Shown: positions 26,702 to 34,877 of the stretch, one piece after another
Layout: each line of letters opens with the position of its first letter
How positions within the stretch are numbered: the stretch's first letter is position 1
Origin: UBA6927 sp022447855
GTDB lineage: Bacteria > Chloroflexota > Dehalococcoidia > Lucifugimonadales > UBA6927
Length of the DNA stretch: 64,000 nucleotides
Direction of reading: 5' to 3'
Assembly (NCBI GenBank): GCA_022447855.1
Contig: JAKUTX010000001.1
Coordinates: 310,001-374,000 of the forward strand
The notes under the pieces: model-generated
Databases searched by the model: none
Seen by the model: the letters and a program-made list of their open reading frames with translations, nothing else
Told to the model about the DNA's origin: nothing
Position numbers and translations under genes: made by a program

Positions 26702-26949
26702 TAATAGTTTCATTAATCGACGCTTTAGCGACTCTTTTTTGGATAGCTATAACTGCCAGAGTACTAATTTCTTTATTTGGAATAAATCAGAACAGTCCTA
26801 TCATGCAAATTCTTTACATGATTACCGAACCGATTCTATCCCCCATTAGATCAAGATTACCTTCTACTGGAATGATAGACTTTTCTCCAATGGTAGCATT
26901 GATAATTATTATTATTATTCAACGCGTTGCAAGGACTTTATTCGTTTAA
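26698..26949 (+). CDS. YggT family membrane protein
   Basis: An 83-residue protein with two membrane segments (about 3-25 and 60-81) around a loop containing LSPIRSRLPSTGMIDFSPMVA, the typical YggT core of Pro-Ile-Arg and Asp-Phe-Ser-Pro. Members sit in the cytoplasmic membrane next to proC or division genes; a role in shape or osmotic stress has been proposed for some, not proven in general. Overlap with proC indicates co-expression. Confidence 0.88.
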   Translation: MIIVSLIDALATLFWIAITARVLISLFGINQNSPIMQILYMITEPILSPIRSRLPSTGMIDFSPMVALIIIIIIQRVARTLFV

Positions 26950-26980
26950 TATTCAATAAACAAGAAAAAGTCAAAAACTA

Positions 26981-27730
26981 TTATGCATGCGCCAATGCTC
27001 CGCCATCAATATTGATCGTAGTACCAGTAACGAAATCACAAGCTTCAGATGCCAAATATACTAAAAGACCGCACAAATCAGTAGGATGTCCTATACGCCT
27101 TGAAGGTAAATATCGATTTAGAACATCACCCGAATCTGAACTAGAAATATTAAGCCATCCTGCACCAATTCCATTAACCCTCACTCCAAATTCAGCCCAC
27201 TCCAAACCTAAAGAGGAGGTCAATTGAGAAATGGCACCACGGCTTGCACATTTCAAAGTGGAATTCCACATCCCTCGAACACCCGCAATTGAATTAATGT
27301 TTATAATTCTGCCATAATTGTTGGCAACCATATGTTTTCCAACTTCTTTAGAAAACATAACAACTGAATCAATGTTATAACTCATGATATTTTTCCATTC
27401 ATCATTACTTACTTCCAAAAAAGGTTTACTAAAATCAGTCTGGGCATTATTAACAAGAATATCAATTTTTCCAAATTCAGCTAAAGTTTTTGATACGACC
27501 GATTGAATATCCTCATATGAAGTTAAATCAATCAAATGAATCATTGATGCCCTGCCATATGATTTAATAACATTTATTGATTTGTTGACTTGTTCAATAT
27601 CATCACCAACCAAAACAATATCTGCTCCAGCCTCAGCCAGTGCCTCAGCAAAAAATGGAGTCCAACCTCTACTATCTGCAGTAATCAAAGCACATTTTCC
27701 AGACAAATCCCATTCTTTCAACTGATCCAT
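26981..27730 (-). CDS. Degenerate SDR-fold protein (catalytic Tyr and Lys missing)
   Basis: A 249-residue SDR by overall pattern: NNA at 94-96, Ser147 in INSIAG, and a C-terminal FVTGTTINIDGG. However the Tyr expected 13 residues after Ser is Lys160, the Lys four later is Arg164, and the glycine-rich nucleotide loop TGxxxGxG reads TADSRGWT at 17-24. It therefore probably neither binds NAD(P) normally nor catalyses the usual reaction. The frame is intact and preceded by GGAGGTTAAT, so it is likely expressed. It lies 21 bases after an intact SDR gene in the same direction. Confidence 0.8.
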   Translation of the reverse strand: MDQLKEWDLSGKCALITADSRGWTPFFAEALAEAGADIVLVGDDIEQVNKSINVIKSYGRASMIHLIDLTSYEDIQSVVSKTLAEFGKIDILVNNAQTDFSKPFLEVSNDEWKNIMSYNIDSVVMFSKEVGKHMVANNYGRIININSIAGVRGMWNSTLKCASRGAISQLTSSLGLEWAEFGVRVNGIGAGWLNISSSDSGDVLNRYLPSRRIGHPTDLCGLLVYLASEACDFVTGTTINIDGGALAHA

Positions 27731-27751
27731 ATTAACCTCCCAAAAATTATC

Positions 27752-28549
27752 TCAATTATACTTTGGTATATATCTAGTTGGAGTGATTCCACCCGCTATT
27801 CCGCCTCCATCAACCACAAACATTTCACCATTCATATAATTTGAGGAATCTGAAGCAAGAAAAACTGCAATAGGACCTAATTCTGATGGAGATCCTACTC
27901 TTCCAACGGGAATGAAATCGCTCTTTGGCAAAGTTTCTCGCGATGCATTTGTCCCTTCAGTAGGAAAATATCCAGGCACAATACAATTACTTGTAATGCC
28001 ATATCTCCCTAAACTGGTTGCTAAAGTCCGAGTCAACTGAACAACTCCACCCTTTCCACATGCATACATATAGTTATCTCTACCTCCTCTCAAACCAAAT
28101 CCTGAAGCTAGATTAATTATTTTGCCTCTACCATTGTCTACCATATGAGAAGCAACTGCCCTTGAACAAAAAAATGCTGTCGACAAATTGGTATCTATTC
28201 CTAAACGCCAATCATCATCACTAATTTCCCAAATAGGAGTAGATCCATGACCTCGAACAATTCCTGCATTATTAATCAAAACATCAATTGATTTGAATTG
28301 ATCTAGCGCAGTTTGTACCAGCAGGCCTACCTGTTTCGAATCAGTTAAATCTGTTGAGATTGCAATTGCACGATTCCCGTTTTCTTTAATTATTTCACTA
28401 ACTTCATTAATTAATTTTTCCCTTCTTGCGGCAATGACTAAATTCGCTCCAGCATTTGACAAAGCCAAAGCCATTTCCCTTCCTAAACCAGTACCAGCAC
28501 CTGTAATTAAAATAGTTTTTCCTGTTAATTTTAATTTTTCAAAAACCAT
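27752..28549 (-). CDS. SDR family oxidoreductase (intact)
   Basis: A 265-residue classical short-chain dehydrogenase. The cofactor loop ITGAGTGLG lies at about 15-23, NNAG at 93-96, Ser149, Tyr162 and Lys166 form the catalytic set, and the C-terminus has NGEMFVVDGGGIAGG. Arg43 after the second strand suggests NADP could be used. Substrate cannot be read from the sequence. GGAGGATCA precedes the ATG. Placed directly upstream of the degenerate SDR gene and downstream of birA, all on the minus strand. Confidence 0.9.
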   Translation of the reverse strand: MVFEKLKLTGKTILITGAGTGLGREMALALSNAGANLVIAARREKLINEVSEIIKENGNRAIAISTDLTDSKQVGLLVQTALDQFKSIDVLINNAGIVRGHGSTPIWEISDDDWRLGIDTNLSTAFFCSRAVASHMVDNGRGKIINLASGFGLRGGRDNYMYACGKGGVVQLTRTLATSLGRYGITSNCIVPGYFPTEGTNASRETLPKSDFIPVGRVGSPSELGPIAVFLASDSSNYMNGEMFVVDGGGIAGGITPTRYIPKYN

Positions 28550-28573
28550 TGATCCTCCAAAACAACAATGTAG

Positions 28574-29350
28574 TTATTCATTTATACGATTTATAATCTC
28601 ACCTGCAGATACAGGAATGACATTCCCCCGACCCGTCTCTAATAACAATCTTCCTTGTTCATCAATCCCCAAAGATTTCCCAACTATCCGTTCACCTGCG
28701 AATATCACTTCAACCGTTTCATTGATTAGAGCAAGCTTTGAAACCCACTCATCTCTTAATTGATCTCCATCAACAACACGAGAATAAAACTTTTCTATGT
28801 ACCCTAGAAGAACCTTTAAAACGCATGTCCGATCGACATATCCTCCAACTTCTCTAGAAATACTCGTAGCAGTAGAACTAATCTCAGGATACCTCGAAAT
28901 ATCCGTATTAACATTCAAACCTATTCCGATGATTGCATGCTTTACAACACCTTCAATAATTTCCACCTCGATAAGCACCCCACATAATTTTCGACCAGAA
29001 ACTAATACATCATTTGGCCACTTTATTAGGCAATTTTGATTTGTAATTTGTTCTACTGTTTCAGCTACTGCTAGGGTGATTGCCATATTAACAAATGGCA
29101 ATTGGCTAATAATTGGGCGAAGAATTATAGAACATAAAATATCTTTGAAAGGATCTGAAATCCAATGTCTATCAAATCTACCACGTCCAAAAGTTTGTTC
29201 TTCTGCAATAATTACTGAACCAGAAATAGTTCCATGATTTGCGAGAGTAGTCGCCTTATTCATAGTAGATCTTAATTTATCAAAATGAAAAAACTTGGTT
29301 CCGACCAACCTACTATCGGAAAATGAACTCAAAGATTTAATATCAATCAT
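28574..29350 (-). CDS. birA: Biotin--[acetyl-CoA-carboxylase] ligase
   Basis: A 258-residue biotin protein ligase that activates biotin as biotinyl-AMP and attaches it to carrier proteins. The biotinyl-AMP loop reads GRGRFDRHWISD, followed by KWPNDVLVSGRKLCGVLIE and a C-terminal SH3-like domain. There is no N-terminal helix-turn-helix, so this is a group I enzyme without repressor function. It is the first gene of a minus-strand set continuing into the two SDR genes. Confidence 0.92.
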   Translation of the reverse strand: MIDIKSLSSFSDSRLVGTKFFHFDKLRSTMNKATTLANHGTISGSVIIAEEQTFGRGRFDRHWISDPFKDILCSIILRPIISQLPFVNMAITLAVAETVEQITNQNCLIKWPNDVLVSGRKLCGVLIEVEIIEGVVKHAIIGIGLNVNTDISRYPEISSTATSISREVGGYVDRTCVLKVLLGYIEKFYSRVVDGDQLRDEWVSKLALINETVEVIFAGERIVGKSLGIDEQGRLLLETGRGNVIPVSAGEIINRINE

Positions 29351-29458
29351 AAATTCAAACCATCCAAAAATTCCTTATAAAATGATCATATTTTTCAAAG
29401 ATGCTTCCGTCAATATTCACAACATATTGTAATACTCAACAATCGAAACTGCTGGGCA

Positions 29459-29480
29459 ATTTTACAACGATCTGTAAAAT
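29459..29480. promoter_or_regulatory. Perfect inverted repeat, possible operator
   Basis: ATTTTACA and TGTAAAAT form 8-base perfect arms around a 6-base centre (ACGATC). It lies about 95 bases before the TPP-enzyme ATG and overlaps a possible -35 (TTTACA at 29461-29466), fitting a repressor site. The regulator is not identified. Confidence 0.5.
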
Positions 29481-29573
29481 GCGGTGATATAGGCGCTGGT
29501 TGATGTTTATCTCTAAAACATGATATATTTAGCTACTGAGGCTTTTGTCTCTAAGAAATACAAGGGAGTCCCT

Positions 29574-31214
29574 ATGAATACAAATCAAGCAGTAGCCAGA
29601 GCATTAAAACTAGAGAACGTTGAATGGATTTCGTGTTTCCCCTCAAATGACCTTATTGAGTCAGTTGCTGGAGAAAAAATACCACTAGTAATGTTCAGAC
29701 ATGAACGTGGAGCAATTATGGCAGCTGACGGATATAGCAGATTAAATGGGCGCAAAAAATTTGGCGTAGTTATTACCCAAGGTGGGCCTGGAGCAGAAAA
29801 TTCTATGGGCGGAATTGCTCAAGCTTATGCTGACAATGTACCAATTTTAGTCCTCCAGGGAGGAAACCAGCTAGATCAATATGCTGTGAAACCAAACTTC
29901 TCTCCTGTAAAAACCTATGAATCTGTAACCAGACATGCCGAAGTGATCCTTTCCCCTGACCAAACTATGGCAACAATGAGAAGAGCATTCCATGCACTTA
30001 GAAATGGACGCCCGGGGCCTGTAGTAATAGAGATTCCAAAAGATGTTGCGGACTCTGAAGTCTCCGAATCAGCATTGCATTATTCTCCTCCGAAAAGATC
30101 AGCTTCTTCAGCCGCCGAATCTGATGTAATAGAGGCTGCTAAAGTTCTACTTAGTGCGAAAAAACCTGTTATTTGGTCTGGCATGGGAACTTTATTAGCA
30201 AATGCTAGCGACGAACTTACAGAACTCGCAGAACTCACTAAAATACCTGTTTTCTGTTCCATGCCTGGCAAATCAAGCTTTAATGAACAACATCCACTAT
30301 CTCTTGGCTCTGGTAGTGGAACTACCACTCTACCAGCACACAAATGGTTGCAAGAATCAGATGTTCTTTTCGCTATTGGATCCAGCCTAACTAGAACGTC
30401 CTATGGACAATCCTTCCCAGAAAATAAGGTACTTATCCAAAACAGTGAAAACATTGACGATATCAACAAGGATTATTCAATTGACGTAGGTCTAAATGGT
30501 GATGCAAAATTAACACTCCAATCTCTAATTGAAGCTGTGAAGGAAGAGATTGGAAGTAGTGGAAGAGAAGATACAAATGGTGTAATCAATGAAATTAGAG
30601 CTTTAAAATCTGAATGGCTTGCGGAGTGGGCTCCATTATTAAACTCAAACGAAAAACCAATAAATACATACAGAGTTATTGGGGATTTGCAAAAAACACT
30701 TGATAAGGATAACAGTATTGTAACTCATGATGCAGGTGCTCCAAGAGATACTATTATGCCTTTTTACACGGCTTCATTACCACATACATATATCGGATGG
30801 GGTAAAACTACCCACCTAGGATACGGCATACCACTAATGATTGGAGCCAAAAAAGCCAAACCAGAACGTTTTTGTCTCAACTTCATGGGTGATGGAGCAT
30901 TTGGAATGTCTGGACTGGATTTAGAAACCTCAGTCCGATCAGGCCTTCCTATAACCACCGTATTACTCAACAATGGAGGCATGGCTACATATCCAGGAGG
31001 ATATCCTGCATCTAAAGAATTATCTGGAGTCACTTACATGTCTGGAGATTATGCAACGATTGCCGAAGGATTAGGAGCAGTCGGCATAAGAGTTTCGGAA
31101 CCTTCCGGTGTGATACCAGCAATCGAAGAAGCAAAGCGGCTTAATGCTGATGGTAAAGCTTGTCTGTTGGATATTAAAACCAACCTAGAGGGAAAAAGAT
31201 CCAACTTTATGTAA
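29574..31214 (+). CDS. Thiamine pyrophosphate-dependent enzyme (acetolactate synthase-like)
   Basis: A 546-residue ThDP enzyme of the pyruvate oxidase/acetolactate synthase fold. Glu44 in FRHERGA is the cofactor-activating glutamate, the middle domain runs from about 190 to 330, and the ThDP-magnesium motif GDGAFG with NN about 28 residues later lies in the last domain. Substrate is not clear; acetolactate synthase, sulfoacetaldehyde or phosphonopyruvate-type reactions are all possible, and no ilvN-like regulatory gene follows. The ATG at 29574 follows AGGGAG by 5 bases and is preferred over ATG 29520, which has no binding site. Confidence 0.85.
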   Translation: MNTNQAVARALKLENVEWISCFPSNDLIESVAGEKIPLVMFRHERGAIMAADGYSRLNGRKKFGVVITQGGPGAENSMGGIAQAYADNVPILVLQGGNQLDQYAVKPNFSPVKTYESVTRHAEVILSPDQTMATMRRAFHALRNGRPGPVVIEIPKDVADSEVSESALHYSPPKRSASSAAESDVIEAAKVLLSAKKPVIWSGMGTLLANASDELTELAELTKIPVFCSMPGKSSFNEQHPLSLGSGSGTTTLPAHKWLQESDVLFAIGSSLTRTSYGQSFPENKVLIQNSENIDDINKDYSIDVGLNGDAKLTLQSLIEAVKEEIGSSGREDTNGVINEIRALKSEWLAEWAPLLNSNEKPINTYRVIGDLQKTLDKDNSIVTHDAGAPRDTIMPFYTASLPHTYIGWGKTTHLGYGIPLMIGAKKAKPERFCLNFMGDGAFGMSGLDLETSVRSGLPITTVLLNNGGMATYPGGYPASKELSGVTYMSGDYATIAEGLGAVGIRVSEPSGVIPAIEEAKRLNADGKACLLDIKTNLEGKRSNFM

Positions 31215-31230
31215 TCAAGTTTTGATTTAA

Positions 31231-31788
31231 TCAATCTAAATCAGATAACCAATTATCCAGCTGAGATTTTGGTATAGATCCTACGTATCTTCCTGAAACT
31301 GTCCCGTCTGAATCCACAAAAAAAGTAACTGGAATTCCTATTACTCCAAAATCTATTGAGATGTGCCCTTCAGGATCAGCAAGATTAGGATATGTAATTT
31401 CAAAATGAGAGATATGTTCTTGCGCATCTGCTGGATCATCTTGAAAATTCACACCTACAAATAGTACTCCTTCGTCCCTATATTGCTCCCAAGATTGTTG
31501 TAAAACTGGAGCCTCATCTACACATGGAGCACACCAAGAAGCCCAAAAATTAATAACCATTGGAATATTAGATTTTGGATCTAAAACAACTGTTTCTTCC
31601 TCAAATGACTTAGCATTAATCTTGGGCATATCTTTGCCAACATTTGTAAGCCCGCTCATGCTAGTTACAGATTCTCGGTTAACTAAACCAAAAGACATAA
31701 ATACTGCAAAAACTAAAAAGATCAAACAAATAATCAGAAAAATAAATATTATTTTCAATTTGGATTTAGAGGTAGAAAAGTTTTCCAT
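31231..31788 (-). CDS. TlpA/ResA-like membrane-anchored thioredoxin
   Basis: A 185-residue protein with one N-terminal membrane segment (about 11-33) and an outward thioredoxin fold. The redox pair Cys86-Ala-Pro-Cys89 is in NFWASWCAPC, and the cis-proline loop is GIPVTFF. Members reduce apocytochrome c or other exported proteins. No cytochrome maturation gene is adjacent, so the partner is unknown. The gene converges with the TPP enzyme and is divergent from the amidohydrolase. Confidence 0.88.
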   Translation of the reverse strand: MENFSTSKSKLKIIFIFLIICLIFLVFAVFMSFGLVNRESVTSMSGLTNVGKDMPKINAKSFEEETVVLDPKSNIPMVINFWASWCAPCVDEAPVLQQSWEQYRDEGVLFVGVNFQDDPADAQEHISHFEITYPNLADPEGHISIDFGVIGIPVTFFVDSDGTVSGRYVGSIPKSQLDNWLSDLD

Positions 31789-31895
31789 TCAGCCATAATA
31801 CCTCAAAAGATTATGTATCCAAAATATAATAATTCCTATGACAATATTAATTTTAAAAATCTGTTAATCTACAACCAAAAACTTCGGAGGAAATA

Positions 31896-33113
31896 ATGCG
31901 CCTAGTATTAACAAATGCCACAATAATAGATTGCATTGATCCTATACCCAAACCCAACTCATCCATAATAATAGAAGATGGGAAAATCACAAATATTCTA
32001 CTTTCCCAGACAATACAATTCGACGAAAATACTGATTCCATTATCAACCTAAATGGCCAATTTGTTTTGCCTGGACTTTGGGATGTACACATTCATCCAG
32101 ACTATCCATTGCCCCCGAGCGTATCGATTGCTGAGCAAGCTTTACTTTTTGGGCAGCGTCTAATCGAAGGACTTACTGAAAGTGGCGTAACGGGAGTAAG
32201 AACAGGAGGTGCTGCTCATTTCTTAGACGTCTTGTGGCGAGACGCCTTCGAAAAAAATCAATATATTGGCCCAAGAGTATTCGCTAGTGGAAATTTTCTA
32301 ACATCTACTGCAGGTCATTTCTTAGACTCAGGACAAGCAATAGAATGTGACGGTCCCTTCGGGTTTGTTGAAAACATTCGCACTCAAATAAAAAATGGCG
32401 TCGATCATATCAAATTGAATTTATCTGGCGGGATAATGGGACCAAACTGGGACCAGCACAAGCATTCCTTTCTACTCGATGAAGAATTAGAGGCTGCATT
32501 CGCAATTTGCAAAAAACGGAATATGAAAATAATGGCACATGCAACAAATCCACTTTCAGTCAAAAAAGCTTCAACAATGGGTGCTCATTCTATTGAGCAC
32601 GGATACATAATGGATGAAGAATGTATTGAACTAATGATAGAGCATAGTACTTGGTATGTGCCCACTCTTGCAATTACTCAACTTACAGATTCACAATCTA
32701 CAGATTCATGGGAAAAAGAATGGTCTCAAAAAAGGAATTTAAATCAACACCTCAGCACTAGAGCAGAAAACGCATCCAAAGAGCACTCAAAATGGTTTTT
32801 AAAAAGCCTAAAATCCGGAGTCAAAATGGCCCTCGGTTCTGACATTAAACCCTTAAAAGACTCCTGCTTGCTTGAAATGGGTTTATGGGTAAAATGCGGT
32901 GCAACTGAATGGGAAACTTTACTTGCCGCAACTGCAAAAGCGGCAGAATTATGCGGAGTAGGAAATCAATTAGGCACTATATCAAAAGGGAAAATCGCTG
33001 ATCTAATAGTTGTAGGTGACAACCCACTAGAAGACATAAGGAATTTAAGAAATCTCAAATTAGTAATAAAGAATGGCGAAGTGGTCTCTGACAAAAGAAA
33101 ACTTAAAAATTAG
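31896..33113 (+). CDS. Amidohydrolase family protein
   Basis: A 405-residue metal-dependent hydrolase of the imidazolonepropionase/prolidase type. His65 and His67 (DVHIH) begin the metal site, Lys in HIKLNLSGG is the likely carboxylated bridge, further histidines are in MAHATN and IEHGYI, and the catalytic Asp is in LGSDIKP. The substrate is not evident; relatives hydrolyse cyclic amides or dipeptides. GGAGG precedes the ATG. Its end overlaps the convergent oxidoreductase gene by 11 bases. Confidence 0.88.
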   Translation: MRLVLTNATIIDCIDPIPKPNSSIIIEDGKITNILLSQTIQFDENTDSIINLNGQFVLPGLWDVHIHPDYPLPPSVSIAEQALLFGQRLIEGLTESGVTGVRTGGAAHFLDVLWRDAFEKNQYIGPRVFASGNFLTSTAGHFLDSGQAIECDGPFGFVENIRTQIKNGVDHIKLNLSGGIMGPNWDQHKHSFLLDEELEAAFAICKKRNMKIMAHATNPLSVKKASTMGAHSIEHGYIMDEECIELMIEHSTWYVPTLAITQLTDSQSTDSWEKEWSQKRNLNQHLSTRAENASKEHSKWFLKSLKSGVKMALGSDIKPLKDSCLLEMGLWVKCGATEWETLLAATAKAAELCGVGNQLGTISKGKIADLIVVGDNPLEDIRNLRNLKLVIKNGEVVSDKRKLKN

Positions 33114-34227
33114 TCAATTCCCCTTTATCAATTAAATGATCTAATAATTTTTGATACTCTAAATCATCCACAGGAAAGTGAACTCTCTTATTAGCACAAG
33201 AAGATAAAAGCATAGAAGCCGCAAGATGCTGTGATCCAATTCCGTCTTCTCCGGACACAAAAGGCGATCTGTCTTCTAAAATAGCCTTTGCAAAATCTTC
33301 AATTGCAGGAACATGTAAATTCGGAATAGAATCAAAATTCATCCTATCAATCTCATAATCAATTGAAGGAAAATCCCTTCCCCCCAAATTCCTTGAATCT
33401 TCTAATATAAATTCATTGATAGATTTCTTTAGTCTGTAAAGCGATAATTCCCCTTTGTCAATTACTATTCCCCCTTTATCACCCCACAACTCAATCCTAC
33501 TCTGCGGAGGAGCTTGGATAGTACTCAAATGGACAATTCCGTGTCCAAAATCATAATCTAATATTGCAGAAACATAATCTTCAGCTTCAATTGTATGCAT
33601 TCTAGTTAATGCACTAGCAACAATCGAATTTGGGCTACCAGTAAACCAGTGTAACAAATCTAATCCATGGATTGCCTGATTCAATAATACCGCACCACCT
33701 TCATGAGACCATTTACCTCTCCAGTCTGTTCGGTCAAAATAATCCTGGGTTCGTATACAAGTCCAATTCAACTGAGCTAGATATAAATCACCAATAGTCC
33801 CTGAATCTAAAATTTCTTTAGCCTTTTGATAAGCATGTTGAAACCTCATCATAAAAAGAACTCCAAGTTTAACATTGGAAAACTTGGCAGCATCAATCAT
33901 TTTTTTTGCACTTTTTGGCGTTACTCCCATTGGCTTTTCTGTCAAAACGTGTTTTCCAGATTCAGCAACTTTGGTCGCTAAAAATTCATGCGACGGATGG
34001 GGAGTAGATATAATTACTGCATCAACATCTTTATCAGCAAGTAATGAATCTAAATCAACAAAAGGTTTTACCCCCAACATTTTAGCCTGGGAGAACAGTT
34101 CAGATTTAGTACGTGCATGTATTCCTACAAGTTGGGCACAATCAACATGACTAATTGCACTAATCTGAGTAGAACCTATTGCTCCAGTAGAACCAATAAT
34201 CGCAAAGCGAACTGTCTTGGCTGACAA
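33103..34227 (-). CDS. Gfo/Idh/MocA family oxidoreductase
   Basis: A 374-residue NAD(P)-dependent sugar or inositol dehydrogenase-like protein. The Rossmann loop IIGSTGAIGST opens the N-terminal domain, TEKPMGV is the EKP cofactor motif, and HGLDLLHWFTG carries the family's catalytic histidine region. The substrate is unknown. It ends in an 11-base overlap with the convergent amidohydrolase gene. Confidence 0.9.
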   Translation of the reverse strand: MSAKTVRFAIIGSTGAIGSTQISAISHVDCAQLVGIHARTKSELFSQAKMLGVKPFVDLDSLLADKDVDAVIISTPHPSHEFLATKVAESGKHVLTEKPMGVTPKSAKKMIDAAKFSNVKLGVLFMMRFQHAYQKAKEILDSGTIGDLYLAQLNWTCIRTQDYFDRTDWRGKWSHEGGAVLLNQAIHGLDLLHWFTGSPNSIVASALTRMHTIEAEDYVSAILDYDFGHGIVHLSTIQAPPQSRIELWGDKGGIVIDKGELSLYRLKKSINEFILEDSRNLGGRDFPSIDYEIDRMNFDSIPNLHVPAIEDFAKAILEDRSPFVSGEDGIGSQHLAASMLLSSCANKRVHFPVDDLEYQKLLDHLIDKGELTNF

Positions 34228-34294
34228 GTTACATCCTCTCAGCTTGATATCTAACTGAAAGAGAGAAAATATTTAATTAAATGAAGCGAAAATT

Positions 34295-34585
34295 CTAGGA
34301 ACGCTGATTCCTAAAACAGTCACTACAATATACGGGGCGATCACCACGTGGTTTGAAAGGAACAGAAGCTTCATTACCACACTCGCTACAAGTAACTGTG
34401 TGCATTACTCTTTCTCCGCCTCCAGATCTCCCGCCAAAATTATTCCTTCTCTGTTGGCGACAAGAATTACAACGTTTTGGCTCGTTGTTAAAGCCTCTTT
34501 GTTCGTGATAACTCTGATCATCTGCAGAAAAGATGAATGTATCACCACAATCCTGACAAGTCAGTTCTCTATCAGTAAATACCAT
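34295..34585 (-). CDS. Small zinc-ribbon protein with two CxxC pairs per half
   Basis: A 96-residue protein with two zinc ribbons: CQDC and CNSC in the first half (separated by YHEQRGF), and CSEC and CSDC with 17 residues between in the second half, joined by a Gly/Arg-rich linker. This matches the CxxC-x17-CxxC zinc-ribbon family common in Chloroflexota and candidate phyla, of unknown role, probably nucleic-acid binding. GGAGAACT precedes the start. Confidence 0.85.
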   Translation of the reverse strand: MVFTDRELTCQDCGDTFIFSADDQSYHEQRGFNNEPKRCNSCRQQRRNNFGGRSGGGERVMHTVTCSECGNEASVPFKPRGDRPVYCSDCFRNQRS

Positions 34586-34738
34586 TTAGTTCTCCTTTTA
34601 TCCATGTTCCCTATGATATTACGATTGCTAGTGATTCAATCTCTAACTCTTCTAAGAAACACCATTTAATTATGCAATTATACACTAATTTTGAAATATA
34701 ACGTTAATTTATTGCAAAAAGACTGAAATCTTATCTTA

Positions 34739-34792
34739 ATCCGTAATAAATGAGAATGATTCTCAATTATTACGGATTGAGAATCATTATCA
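34739..34792. promoter_or_regulatory. Tandem Fur-type 7-1-7 boxes inside a 39-base palindrome
   Basis: TGAGAATGATTCTCA at 34751-34765 is a perfect 7-1-7 inverted repeat, and TGAGAATCATTATCA at 34778-34792 is a second, nearly perfect copy whose centre is 27 bases away. Both resemble the Fur consensus TGATAATnATTATCA. The first lies in a 39-base palindrome (34739-34777) extended by CCGTAATAA and TTATTACGG arms. The MFS exporter starts 86 bases downstream. The remaining 34586-34738 shows nothing else recognisable. Confidence 0.75.
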
Positions 34793-34877
34793 ATCAGCCA
34801 GGTGGATGTTAAATAATAATCTAGTCTCGAAATTACTATTTAGTATCATATTTGCCAAAATATGCTAACATCGACCA

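Noticed and set aside
29520..29573. ATG 29520 as the TPP-enzyme start
   Set aside because: No ribosome-binding site, and the added residues do not look like the family N-terminus.
34741..34775. CCGTAATAA/TTATTACGG palindrome as a terminator
   Set aside because: It has no T run and its core is a 7-1-7 Fur-type box in a promoter region, so an operator is more likely.
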